Notes under the pieces: model-generated
What the model saw: the letters and a program-made list of their open reading frames with translations, nothing else
The model's database searches: none
Told to the model about the DNA's origin: nothing
Part shown: positions 50,213 to 62,291 of the stretch, piece after piece
How positions within the stretch are numbered: position 1 is the first letter of the stretch
How the letters are laid out: each line of letters starts with the position of its first letter
Program-made: the position numbers and the translations under genes
Assembly: GCF_021130785.1 (NCBI RefSeq)
Contig: NW_025777414.1
Span: 55,997-119,996, forward strand
Direction: 5' to 3'
From: Homalodisca vitripennis
Lineage: Eukaryota > Arthropoda > Insecta > Hemiptera > Cicadellidae
Length of the DNA stretch: 64,000 nucleotides

Positions 50213-51418
50213 ATAACCCGTTAGATACGAGGGAAAAAGTGACTGGACCTTTCTTGTCGAAAAATTAATTTTCCATCTTCATCGGATTATCGCCATCAGA
50301 TTTAAGCTACGACCTCATAATTTAGGCAGTTACAGAGCTTAGGACAAACAGGCTGCACTGGGCAGTTTAAAAATATCACGTTTAAACAAACATAAAAAAT
50401 CAATACTTTAAAACCCCCGCCGTTATGCGGCCAAACCGTTGAGGATTTAGGGCAAAATCGTTTACTGAACATTTTTTGTAGATCACGCAATTTTCATAAA
50501 TTCCTGTTAAAAATTTATTTTTGAGCAAGGTACGACCAACAACCGTTTAGACGCTATCCAAGCCCGGACTGTAAAGTTTTAGGCGAAAATGTCCAAATAT
50601 TTGTTAACTTAATTCGCGTTTTGCGGTCAAACTAATGAATAATAGAGTAAAAAATTACTTAACCTTTTTGATTTGTAGATCACATTATTTTCCTAGAATC
50701 TAATCTTTGTTTTATTTTGACCTCCGGTCAATGGTTACGCCGCTATCGGACTCCATAATCAACAATTTTCACGATAATAATTACAAAAAAATTGCACATA
50801 ATCACGTTTTTTCGATACCAAAACCAATGAGAGAGATAGGGGAAAAAGTCACTGGACACTTTTCTGTAGCATAACGTAATTTGCTAATTAGATTGGTGTC
50901 AATCAGATTTTGAGCTACGGACCTTTACTGTTCGGCCCGCACTATCGGGCTCGAAACTTTATTTTAAGCGAAAAAATCTCTGGAATGTCAAACATTTCCG
51001 TTGTTTTGGGTGGGCTTAACCACACGAGATAGGGACAAAAAGGGGTCCACTGGAAACCTTTCTTGTAGTTCAGACTTCATTTGCACTGACTGACACGAGT
51101 TTTTCGGTCAGATCGAAGCTAGCTTCCAACGGTTCGTGTCACCCCGCTATCAGGCTAATAAATAAGAAATGCCGTGCAGGGGGTAAAGACTGATTGCGCG
51201 ATTTATTTGAGGAATTTTTTTTGAGGGGGTTTAAAAGTAAAAAAGAGAGAGTCGAGAGTTTTCAGACTGATTTCCTCCGGTTCATATTGTGAAAAGGTAC
51301 CTGCGTGCCAAAATTTCAAGTTTTCAGCACTTCTAGAACTATGTTAGAATTTGTATTCTATATATCCAGTGAGTCAGTCAGTCAGTCAGTTTCCACATGC
51401 GGCTGTATAGTATATTAG
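50213..51418 (+). repeat. Satellite unit 10 (type C2, very noisy)
   Basis: 1,206 bp against 1,083 bp in its twin, unit 2. The same sequence in the same order, but with roughly 120 net inserted bases, both in homopolymers and as short duplications (for example AAAGAGAGAG for AAAG near 51240). This is the noisiest part of the window. Confidence 0.8.
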
Positions 51419-52517
51419 ATAAACCGTTAGAGATACAAGAAAAAGTGACTGAACCTTTCTTGTCGGAAAAAATTTAATTTTCTCTTTCGATTATGCCATC
51501 AGAATTTAAGCTGACCGACCTATAATTGAGAGGCTAGTACAGGAGCTTTAGGACAAAAGGACTTGCAACTGGGCCAGTTTATAAAATATCACGGTAAAAC
51601 TTAAAAAATCAACACTTAAGAACGCGTTGCGTTATTGCGGCCAAACCGTTGAGGGATAGCGGCAAAATGTTACTGGAACATTATTTGTAGATCACGTGAT
51701 TTCCTAAATCCCGTTTAAAATTTGTTTTGAGTTACGACCAACCGTTTAGCCGCTATCAAGCCCGAATGTAAATTTTTAGGCGAAAATGTCCAATATTTTC
51801 ACTTAATCGCGTTTTGCGGTCAAACTAAGGGAAATATAGTAAAAGAAGTTCACTGACCTTTTTGTAGGTCATCTTATTTCCTAAATAAAACGTTAGTCTT
51901 ATTTGACCTCCGACCAATGGTTTCGCCGCTATCGACCCCAAAAACAAAAGTTTCGCGTAAAAGTTACAACAAAATTGTACATAATCACGTTTTTCGGCCA
52001 AACCAATCGAGATAGGGCAAAAGATTACTGGACCTTTTCTGTAGATCGCGCAATTTGCTAATTTGATGGTCAATCAGATTTGAGCTACGACCAACGGTTC
52101 GGCCGCTATCGGGCTTGAAACATTATTTTTATCGAAAAAATCTCTGGAATTTCAAATGTTCGAGCGTTTTGTCGCTTAACCATGGAAGATAGAGCAAAAA
52201 GTCATTAGACCTTTTTTGTAGTTCACTTCATTCCTGACCATGAATTTTCCGTCAGATCCGAGCTAGCTCCAACGGTTCGCCCGCTATCGGGCTTACAAAA
52301 AATGCCTGCAGGGGTGAAGAATGCGCGATTTTTTGGGAATTTTTTTGAGGGGTTGAAAATGAAAAATTCTCACTTTTCGGGATTTTCCTGGTGGTTACAC
52401 GTGGAAAGCTATCTGTGTACCAAATTTCAAGTCTCTAACTCATCTGGAAGTAGGTTAGAATTAGTATACGTGAGTGAGTCAGTCCAGTCAGTTACACATG
52501 CGGTTGTATATATATAG
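51419..52517 (+). repeat. Satellite unit 11 (C2/D hybrid)
   Basis: 1,099 bp. The first ~300 bases follow type C2 (TTATGCCATCAG, CTGGGC-AGTTTA) and are noisy. From about 51690 it follows type D (GTGATTTCCTAAATCCCGTT) through to a D tail. It looks like a recombination join between families. Confidence 0.75.
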
Positions 52518-54272
52518 ACTCGCCTTCGGCTCGCTGGGGGCTACGCCCCCAGGCCCCCAAAGTAAACGCTTGCAAATTCGGGGATAAGCGGAATTCGGTG
52601 ACTGGTTAAGTCCGGACATTAAGTAAATGACAAGGGATTTAAAAATTGACCTTTTTCATAGATTTTTTTCCGGATTCGTAAAAACTTTTGACTTTGAGGG
52701 CATTTTGCGGTTAAACCGTTAGAGATACGACAAAAAGTGACTGGACCTTTCTTGTTGGAAATTTAATTTTGTCTTTCGATTGTGCCCTCAGATCTGATCT
52801 ACGACCTATGGTTTAGCCAGAAATGAGCTCGGGAGAAAAGTCTGCACGGGTCAGCTATCTTGAATTGTTTAGTATAAACATAATAAAAACCGACCTCAAG
52901 GCAGTATTTTAAGTCGAACAGGGGTTTAATATCACCAGGAGACTATCTAGTCAAGGCGAGAAATTCCCTGGGTGGGTGATTAATGTTAAGGAGGTTAAGA
53001 CAAGAGGGGGTTTAATTTCGTCAGGATATTGTCTGGTCATATGAACAAATTCCCAGGGGGGGTTAACGTTACCGGGGGATAAGTCTCCAGGGGGTTATCT
53101 GGTCATACCAGGATCTTCCCAGGGGGGGGGGTTAAGAGATTTGGTGACTGGTAAAATTCGGACATGAGGTCATGGCAGGAAATTCCCTGGGGGGGTTTAA
53201 TGTTACCAGGGGGGTTAACACATCAGGGGTTGAATGTACAGGAGGTTATCAGGTCATACCAGGAAATCCCCGGGGGGGGTTAATATTACCGGGGGTTAAT
53301 GACACACTTGGGCCTTTTTTAGAGGGTATTGTGTCTGTGAACATAATAAATATTCCTCTGTCCCTATCTACTATTGACGCTTAGCTAACGCTCAGCCAAC
53401 TCCCGAAGTCACTGAACCTTTTCTGTAGATCACGTGATTTCCTAAATCCCGTTTAAAATTTGTTTTGAGTTACGACCAACCGTTTTAGCCGCTATCAAGC
53501 CCGGAATGTAAATTTTTAGGCGAAAATGTCCAATATTTTCACTTAATCGCGTTTTGCGGTCAAACTAAGGGAAATATAGTAAAAAGTCACTGGACCTTTT
53601 TTGTAGGTCATCTTATTTCCTAAATAAAACGTTAGTCTTATTTTGACCTCCGACCAATGGTTTCGCCGCTATCGACCCCAAAAACAAAAGTTTCGCGTAA
53701 AAGTTACAACAAAATTGTACATAATCACGTTTTTTTTTTTCGGCCAAACCAATCGAGATAGGGCAAAAGATTACTGGACCTTTTCTGTAGATCGCGCAAT
53801 TTGCTAATTTGATGGGTCAATCAGATTTGAGCTACGACCAACGGTTCGGCCGCTATCGGGCTTGAAACATTATTTTTATCGAAAAAATCTCTGGAATTTC
53901 AAATGTTCGAGCGTTTTGTCGCTTAACCATGGAAGATAGAGCAAAAAGTCATTAGACCTTTTTTGTAGTTCACTTCATTCCTGACCATGAATTTTCCGTC
54001 AGATCCGAGCTAGCTCCAACGGTTCGCCCGCTATCGGGCTTACAAAAAATGCCTGCAGGGGTGAAGAATGCGCGATTTTTTGGGAATTTTTTTGAGGGGT
54101 TGAAAATGAAAAATTCTCACTTTTCGGGATTTTCCTGGTGGTTACACGTGGAAAGCTATCTGTGTACCAAATTTCAAGTCTCTAACTCATCTGGAAGTAG
54201 GTTAGAATTAGTATACGTGAGTGAGTGAGTCAGTCAGTCAGTCAGTTACACATGCGGTTGTATATATATTAG
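52518..54272 (+). repeat. Satellite unit 12 (type D with leader)
   Basis: 1,755 bp. A 198-bp leader part is followed by GCGGTTAAACCGTTAGAG, a large G block and four monomers. Confidence 0.88.
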
Positions 54273-56033
54273 ACTCGCCTTCGGCTCGCTGGGGGCTACG
54301 CCCCCAGGCCCCCAAAGTAAACGCTTGCAAATTCGGGGATAAGCGGAATTCGGTGACTGGTTAAGTCCGGACATTAAGTAAATGACAAGGGATTTAAAAA
54401 TTGACCTTTTTCATAGATTTTTTTTTCCGGATTCGTAAAAAACTTTTTGACTTTGAGGGCATTTTGCGGTTAAACCGTTAGAGATATGACAAAAAGTGAC
54501 TGGACCTTTCTTGTCGGAAATTTAATTTTGTCTTTCGATTGTGCCCTCAGATCTGATCTACGACCTATGGTTTAGCCAGAAATGAGCTCGGGAGAAAAGT
54601 CTGCACGGGTCAGCTATCTTGAATTGTTTAGTATAAACATAATAAAAACCGACCTCAAGGCAGTATTTTAAGTCGAACAGGGGGTTTAATATCACCAGGA
54701 GACTATCTAGTCAAGGCGAGAAATTCCCTGGGTGGGTGATTAATGTTAAGGAGGTTAAGACAAGAGGGGGTTTAATTTCGTCAGGATATTGTCTGGTCAT
54801 ATGAACAAATTCCCAGGGGGGTTAACGTTACCGGGGGATAAGTCTCCAGGGGGTTATCTGGTCATACCAGGATCTTCCCAGGGGGGGGGGTTAAGAGATT
54901 TGGTGACTGGTAAAATTCGGACATGAGGTCATGGCAGGAAATTCCCTGGGGGGGTTTAATGTTACCAGGGGGTTAACACATCAGGGGGTTGAATGTACAG
55001 GAGGTTATCAGGTCATACCAGGAAATCCCCGGGGGGGGGTTAATATTACCGGGGTTAATGACACACTTGGGCCTTTTTTAGAGGGTATTGTGTCTGTGAA
55101 CATAATAAATATTCCTCTGTCCCTATCTACTATTGACGCTTAGCTAACGCTCAGCCAACTCCCGAAGTCACTGAACCTTTTCTGTAGATCACGTGATTTC
55201 CTAAATCCCGTTTAAAATTTGTTTTGAGTTACGACCAACCGTTTTAGCCGCTATCAAGCCCGGAATGTAAATTTTTAGGCGAAAATGTCCAATATTTTCA
55301 CTTAATCGCGTTTTGCGGTCAAACTAAGGGAAATATAGTAAAAAGTCACTGGACCTTTTTTGTAGGTCATCTTATTTCCTAAATAAAACGTTAGTCTTAT
55401 TTTGACCTCCGACCAATGGTTTCGCCGCTATCGACCCCAAAAACAAAAGTTTCGCGTAAAAGTTACAACAAAATTGTACATAATCACGTTTTTCGGCCAA
55501 ACCAATCGAGATAGGGCAAAAGATTACTGGACCTTTTCTGTAGATCGCGCAATTTGCTAATTTGATGGGTCAATCAGATTTGAGCTACGACCAACGGTTC
55601 GGCCGCTATCGGGCTTGAAACATTATTTTTATCGAAAAAATCTCTGGAATTTCAAATGTTCGAGCGTTTTGTCGCTTAACCATGGAAGATAGAGCAAAAA
55701 GTCATTAGACCTTTTTTGTAGTTCACTTCATTCCTGACCATGAATTTTCCGTCAGATCCGAGCTAGCTCCAACGGTTCGCCCGCTATCGGGCTTACAAAA
55801 AATGCCTGCAGGGGTGAAGAATGCGCGATTTTTTGGGAATTTTTTTGAGGGGTTGAAAATGAAAAATTCTCACTTTTCGGGATTTTCCTGGTGGTTACAC
55901 GTGGAAAGCTATCTGTGTACCAAATTTCAAGTCTCTAACTCATCTGGAAGTAGGTTAGAATTAGTATACGTGAGTGAGTGAGTGAGTCAGTCAGTCAGTC
56001 AGTTACACATGCGGTTGTATATATATATATTAG
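54273..56033 (+). repeat. Satellite unit 13 (type D with leader)
   Basis: 1,761 bp, nearly identical to unit 12 apart from homopolymer lengths. It is the last unit with a leader. Confidence 0.88.
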
Positions 56034-57595
56034 ATAACCGTTAGAGATATGACAAAAAGTGACTGGACCTTTCTTGTCGGAAATTTAATTTTGTCTTTCG
56101 ATTGTGCCCTCAGATCTGATCTACGACCTATGGTTTAGCCAGAAATGAGCTCGGGAGAAAAGTCTGCACGGGTCAGCTATCTTGAATTGTTTAGTATAAA
56201 CATAATAAAAACCGACCTCAAGGCAGTATTTTAAGTCGAACAGGGGGTTTAATATCACCAGGAGACTATCTAGTCAAGGCGAGAAATTCCCTGGGTGGGT
56301 GATTAATGTTAAGGAGGTTAAGACAAGAGGGGGTTTAATTTCGTCAGGATATTGTCTGGTCATATGAACAAATTCCCAGGGGGGGTTAACGTTACCGGGG
56401 GATAAGTCTCCAGGGGGTTATCTGGTCATACCAGGATCTTCCCAGGGGGGGGGTTAAGAGATTTGGTGACTGGTAAAATTCGGACATGAGGTCATGGCAG
56501 GAAATTCCCTGGGGGGGTTTAATGTTACCAGGGGGGTTAACACATCAGGGGGTTGAATGTACAGGAGGTTATCAGGTCATACCAGGAAATCCCCGGGGGG
56601 GGGGTTAATATTACCGGGGGTTAATGACACACTTGGGCCTTTTTTAGAGGGTATTGTGTCTGTGAACATAATAAATATTCCTCTGTCCCTATCTACTATT
56701 GACGCTTAGCTAACGCTCAGCCAACTCCCGAAGTCACTGAACCTTTTCTGTAGATCACGTGATTTCCTAAATCCCGTTTAAAATTTGTTTTGAGTTACGA
56801 CCAACCGTTTAGCCGCTATCAAGCCCGGAATGTAAATTTTTAGGCGAAAATGTCCAATATTTTCACTTAATCGCGTTTTGCGGTCAAACTAAGGGAAATA
56901 TAGTAAAAAGTCACTGGACCTTTTTTGTAGGTCATCTTATTTCCTAAATAAAACGTTAGTCTTATTTTGACCTCCGACCAATGGTTTCGCCGCTATCGAC
57001 CCCAAAAACAAAAGTTTCGCGTAAAAGTTACAACAAAATTGTACATAATCACGTTTTTCGGCCAAACCAATCGAGATAGGGCAAAAGATTACTGGACCTT
57101 TTCTGTAGATCGCGCAATTTGCTAATTTGATGGGTCAATCAGATTTGAGCTACGACCAACGGTTCGGCCGCTATCGGGCTTGAAACATTATTTTTATCGA
57201 AAAAATCTCTGGAATTTCAAATGTTCGAGCGTTTTGTCGCTTAACCATGGAAGATAGAGCAAAAAGTCATTAGACCTTTTTTGTAGTTCACTTCATTCCT
57301 GACCATGAATTTTTCCGTCAGATCCGAGCTAGCTCCAACGGTTCGCCCGCTATCGGGCTTACAAAAAATGCCTGCAGGGGTGAAGAATGCGCGATTTTTT
57401 GGGAATTTTTTTGAGGGGTTGAAAATGAAAAATTCTCACTTTTCGGGATTTTCCTGGTGGTTACACGTGGAAAGCTATCTGTGTACCAAATTTCAAGTCT
57501 CTAACTCATCTGGAAGTAGGTTAGAATTAGTATACGTGAGTGAGTGAGTGAGTCAGTCAGTCAGTCAGTTACACATGCGGTTGTATATATATTAG
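56034..57595 (+). repeat. Satellite unit 14 (type D, leaderless)
   Basis: 1,562 bp. Reference unit for monomer spacing: AAGTCACT-type cores at 56731, 56908, 57085 and 57264 (177, 177 and 179 bp apart). Tail ORF at 57305-57547. Confidence 0.9.
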
Positions 57596-59155
57596 ATAAC
57601 CGTTAGAGATATGACAAAAAGTGACTGGACCTTTCTTGTCGGAAATTTAATTTTGTCTTTCGATTGTGCCCTCAGATCTGATCTACGACCTATGGTTTAG
57701 CCAGAAATGAGCTCGGGAGAAAAGTCTGCACGGGTCAGCTATCTTGAATTGTTTAGTATAAACATAATAAAAACCGACCTCAAGGCAGTATTTTAAGTCG
57801 AACAGGGGGTTTAATATCACCAGGAGACTATCTAGTCAAGGCGAGAAATTCCCTGGGTGGGTGATTAATGTTAAGGAGGTTAAGACAAGAGGGGGTTTAA
57901 TTTCGTCAGGATATTGTCTGGTCATATGAACAAATTCCCAGGGGGGGTTAACGTTACCGGGGATAAGTCTCCAGGGGGTTATCTGGTCATACCAGGATCT
58001 TCCCAGGGGGGGGGGTTAAGAGATTTGGTGACTGGTAAAATTCGGACATGAGGTCATGGCAGGAAATTCCCTGGGGGGTTTAATGTTACCAGGGGGGTTA
58101 ACACATCAGGGGGTTGAATGTACAGGAGGTTATCAGGTCATACCAGGAAATCCCCGGGGGGGGGTTAATATTACCGGGGTTAATGACACACTTGGGCCTT
58201 TTTTAGAGGGTATTGTGTCTGTGAACATAATAAATATTCCTCTGTCCCTATCTACTATTGACGCTTAGCTAACGCTCAGCCAACTCCCGAAGTCACTGAA
58301 CCTTTTCTGTAGATCACGTGATTTCCTAAATCCCGTTTAAAATTTGTTTTGAGTTACGACCAACCGTTTAGCCGCTATCAAGCCCGGAATGTAAATTTTT
58401 AGGCGAAAATGTCCAATATTTTCACTTAATCGCGTTTTGCGGTCAAACTAAGGGAAATATAGTAAAAAGTCACTGGACCTTTTTTGTAGGTCATCTTATT
58501 TCCTAAATAAAACGTTAGTCTTATTTTGACCTCCGACCAATGGTTTCGCCGCTATCGACCCCAAAAACAAAAGTTTCGCGTAAAAGTTACAACAAAATTG
58601 TACATAATCACGTTTTTTCGGCCAAACCAATCGAGATAGGGCAAAAGATTACTGGACCTTTTCTGTAGATCGCGCAATTTGCTAATTTGATGGGTCAATC
58701 AGATTTGAGCTACGACCAACGGTTCGGCCGCTATCGGGCTTGAAACATTATTTTTATCGAAAAAATCTCTGGAATTTCAAATGTTCGAGCGTTTTTGTCG
58801 CTTAACCATGGAAGATAGAGCAAAAAGTCATTAGACCTTTTTTGTAGTTCACTTCATTCCTGACCATGAATTTTCCGTCAGATCCGAGCTAGCTCCAACG
58901 GTTCGCCCGCTATCGGGCTTACAAAAAATGCCTGCAGGGGTGAAGAATGCGCGATTTTTTGGGAATTTTTTTGAGGGGTTGAAAATGAAAAATTCTCACT
59001 TTTCGGGATTTTCCTGGTGGTTACACGTGGAAAGCTATCTGTGTACCAAATTTCAAGTCTCTAACTCATCTGGAAGTAGGTTAGAATTAGTATACGTGAG
59101 TGAGTGAGTGAGTCAGTCAGTCAGTCAGTTACACATGCGGTTGTATATATATTAG
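57596..59155 (+). repeat. Satellite unit 15 (type D, leaderless)
   Basis: 1,560 bp, almost identical to unit 14. Differences are in G-run lengths (for example CTGGGGGG at 58072). Confidence 0.9.
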
Positions 59156-60718
59156 ATAACCGTTAGAGATATGACAAAAAGTGACTGGACCTTTCTTGTT
59201 CGGAAATTTAATTTTGTCTTTCGATTGTGCCCTCAGATCTGATCTACGACCTATGGTTTAGCCAGAAATGAGCTCGGGAGAAAAGTCTGCACGGGTCAGC
59301 TATCTTGAATTGTTTAGTATAAACATAATAAAAACCGACCTCAAGGCAGTATTTTAAGTCGAACAGGGGGTTTAATATCACCAGGAGACTATCTAGTCAA
59401 GGCGAGAAATTCCCTGGGTGGGTGATTAATGTTAAGGAGGTTAAGACAAGAGGGGGTTTAATTTCGTCAGGATATTGTCTGGTCATATGAACAAATTCCC
59501 AGGGGGGGTTAACGTTACCGGGGGATAAGTCTCCAGGGGGTTATCTGGTCATACCAGGATCTTCCCAGGGGGGGGGGTTAAGAGATTTGGTGACTGGTAA
59601 AATTCGGACATGAGGTCATGGCAGGAAATTCCCTGGGGGGGTTTAATGTTACCAGGGGGGTTAACACATCAGGGGGTTGAATGTACAGGAGGTTATCAGG
59701 TCATACCAGGAAATCCCCGGGGGGGGTTAATATTACCGGGGGTTAATGACACACTTGGGCCTTTTTTAGAGGGTATTGTGTCTGTGAACATAATAAATAT
59801 TCCTCTGTCCCTATCTACTATTGACGCTTAGCTAACGCTCAGCCAACTCCCGAAGTCACTGAACCTTTTCTGTAGATCACGTGATTTCCTAAATCCCGTT
59901 TAAAATTTGTTTTGAGTTACGACCAACCGTTTAGCCGCTATCAAGCCCGGAATGTAAATTTTTAGGCGAAAATGTCCAATATTTTCACTTAATCGCGTTT
60001 TGCGGTCAAACTAAGGGAAATATAGTAAAAAGTCACTGGACCTTTTTTGTAGGTCATCTTATTTCCTAAATAAAACGTTAGTCTTATTTTGACCTCCGAC
60101 CAATGGTTTTCGCCGCTATCGACCCCAAAAACAAAAGTTTCGCGTAAAAGTTACAACAAAATTGTACATAATCACGTTTTTCGGCCAAACCAATCGAGAT
60201 AGGGCAAAAGATTACTGGACCTTTTCTGTAGATCGCGCAATTTGCTAATTTGATGGGTCAATCAGATTTGAGCTACGACCAACGGTTCGGCCGCTATCGG
60301 GCTTGAAACATTATTTTTATCGAAAAAATCTCTGGAATTTCAAATGTTCGAGCGTTTTGTCGCTTAAACCATGGAAGATAGAGCAAAAAGTCATTAGACC
60401 TTTTTTGTAGTTCACTTCATTCCTGACCATGAATTTTCCGTCAGATCCGAGCTAGCTCCAACGGTTCGCCCGCTATCGGGCTTACAAAAAATGCCTGCAG
60501 GGGTGAAGAATGCGCGATTTTTTGGGAATTTTTTTGAGGGGTTGAAAATGAAAAATTCTCACTTTTCGGGATTTTCCTGGTGGTTACACGTGGAAAGCTA
60601 TCTGTGTACCAAATTTCAAGTCTCTAACTCATCTGGAAGTAGGTTAGAATTAGTATACGTGAGTGAGTGAGTGAGTCAGTCAGTCAGTCAGTTACACATG
60701 CGGTTGTATATATATTAG
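59156..60718 (+). repeat. Satellite unit 16 (type D, leaderless)
   Basis: 1,563 bp. Near-identical to units 14 and 15, with isolated one-base insertions such as TTGTTCGG at about 59200. Confidence 0.9.
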
Positions 60719-62291
60719 ATAACCGTTAGAGATATGACAAAAAGTGACTGGACCTTTCTTGTCGGAAATTTAATTTTGTCTTTCGATTGTGCCCTCAGAT
60801 CTGATCTACGACCTATGGTTTAGCCAGAAATGAGCTCGGGAGAAAAGTCTGCACGGGTCAGCTATCTTGAATTGTTTAGTATAAACATAATAAAAACCGA
60901 CCTCAAGGCAGTATTTTAAGTCGAACAGGGGGTTTAATATCACCAGGAGACTATCTAGTCAAGGCGAGAAATTCCCTGGGTGGGTGATTAATGTTAAGGA
61001 GGTTAAGACAAGAGGGGGTTTAATTTCGTCAGGATATTGTCTGGTCATATGAACAAATTCCCAGGGGGGGTTAACGTTACCGGGGATAAGTCTCCAGGGG
61101 GTTATCTGGTCATACCAGGATCTTCCCAGGGGGGGGGGGGGGTTAAGAGATTTGGTGACTGGTAAAATTCGGACATGAGGTCATGGCAGGAAATTCCCTG
61201 GGGGGGTTTAATGTTACCAGGGGGGTTAACACATCAGGGGGTTGAATGTACAGGAGGTTATCAGGTCATACCAGGAAATCCCCGGGGGGGGGGTTAATAT
61301 TACCGGGGTTAATGACACACTTGGGCCTTTTTTTAGAGGGTATTGTGTCTGTGAACATAATAAATATTCCTCTGTCCCTATCTACTATTGACGCTTAGCT
61401 AACGCTCAGCCAACTCCCGAAGTCACTGAACCTTTTCTGTAGATCACGTGATTTCCTAAATCCCGTTTAAAATTTGTTTTGAGTTACGACCAACCGTTTA
61501 GCCGCTATCAAGCCCGGAATGTAAATTTTTAGGCGAAAATGTCCAATATTTTCACTTAATCGCGTTTTGCGGTCAAACTAAGGGAAATATAGTAAAAAGT
61601 CACTGGACCTTTTTTGTAGGTCATCTTATTTCCTAAATAAAACGTTAGTCTTATTTTGACCTCCGACCAATGGTTTCGCCGCTATCGACCCCCAAAAACA
61701 AAAGTTTCGCGTAAAAGTTACAACAAAATTGTACATAATCACGTTTTTCGGCCAAACCAATCGAGATAGGGCAAAAGATTACTGGACCCTTTTCTGTAGA
61801 TCGCGCAATTTGCTAATTTGATGGGTCAATCAGATTTGAGCTACGACCAACGGTTTCGGCCGCTATCGGGCTTGAAACATTATTTTTATCGAAAAAATCT
61901 CTGGAATTTCAAATGTTCGAGCGTTTTGTCGCTTAAAACCATGGAAGATAGAGCAAAAAGTCATTAGACCTTTTTTGTAGTTCACTTCATTCCTGACCAT
62001 GAATTTTCCGTCAGATCCGAGCTAGCTCCAACGGTTCGCCCGCTATCGGGCTTACAAAAAATGCCTGCAGGGGTGAAGAATGCGCGCGATTTTTTTGGGA
62101 ATTTTTTTGAGGGGTTGAAAATGAAAAATTCTCACTTTTCGGGATTTTCCTGGTGGTTACACGTGGAAAGCTATCTGTGTACCAAATTTCAAGTCTCTAA
62201 CTCATCTGGAAGTAGGTTAGAATTAGTATACGTGAGTGAGTGAGTGAGTCAGTCAGTCAGTCAGTTACACATGCGGTTGTATATATATTAG
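60719..62291 (+). repeat. Satellite unit 17 (type D, leaderless)
   Basis: 1,573 bp. Contains the longest G run of the window (14 G, about 61129-61142), where sister units have 8-10. Confidence 0.9.

Noticed and set aside
52915..53300. Telomere-like GGGGGTTAA repeats
   Set aside because: Spacing and sequence are irregular, the motif is embedded in 1.5-kb units, and it does not match an insect TTAGG or other simple telomere repeat.
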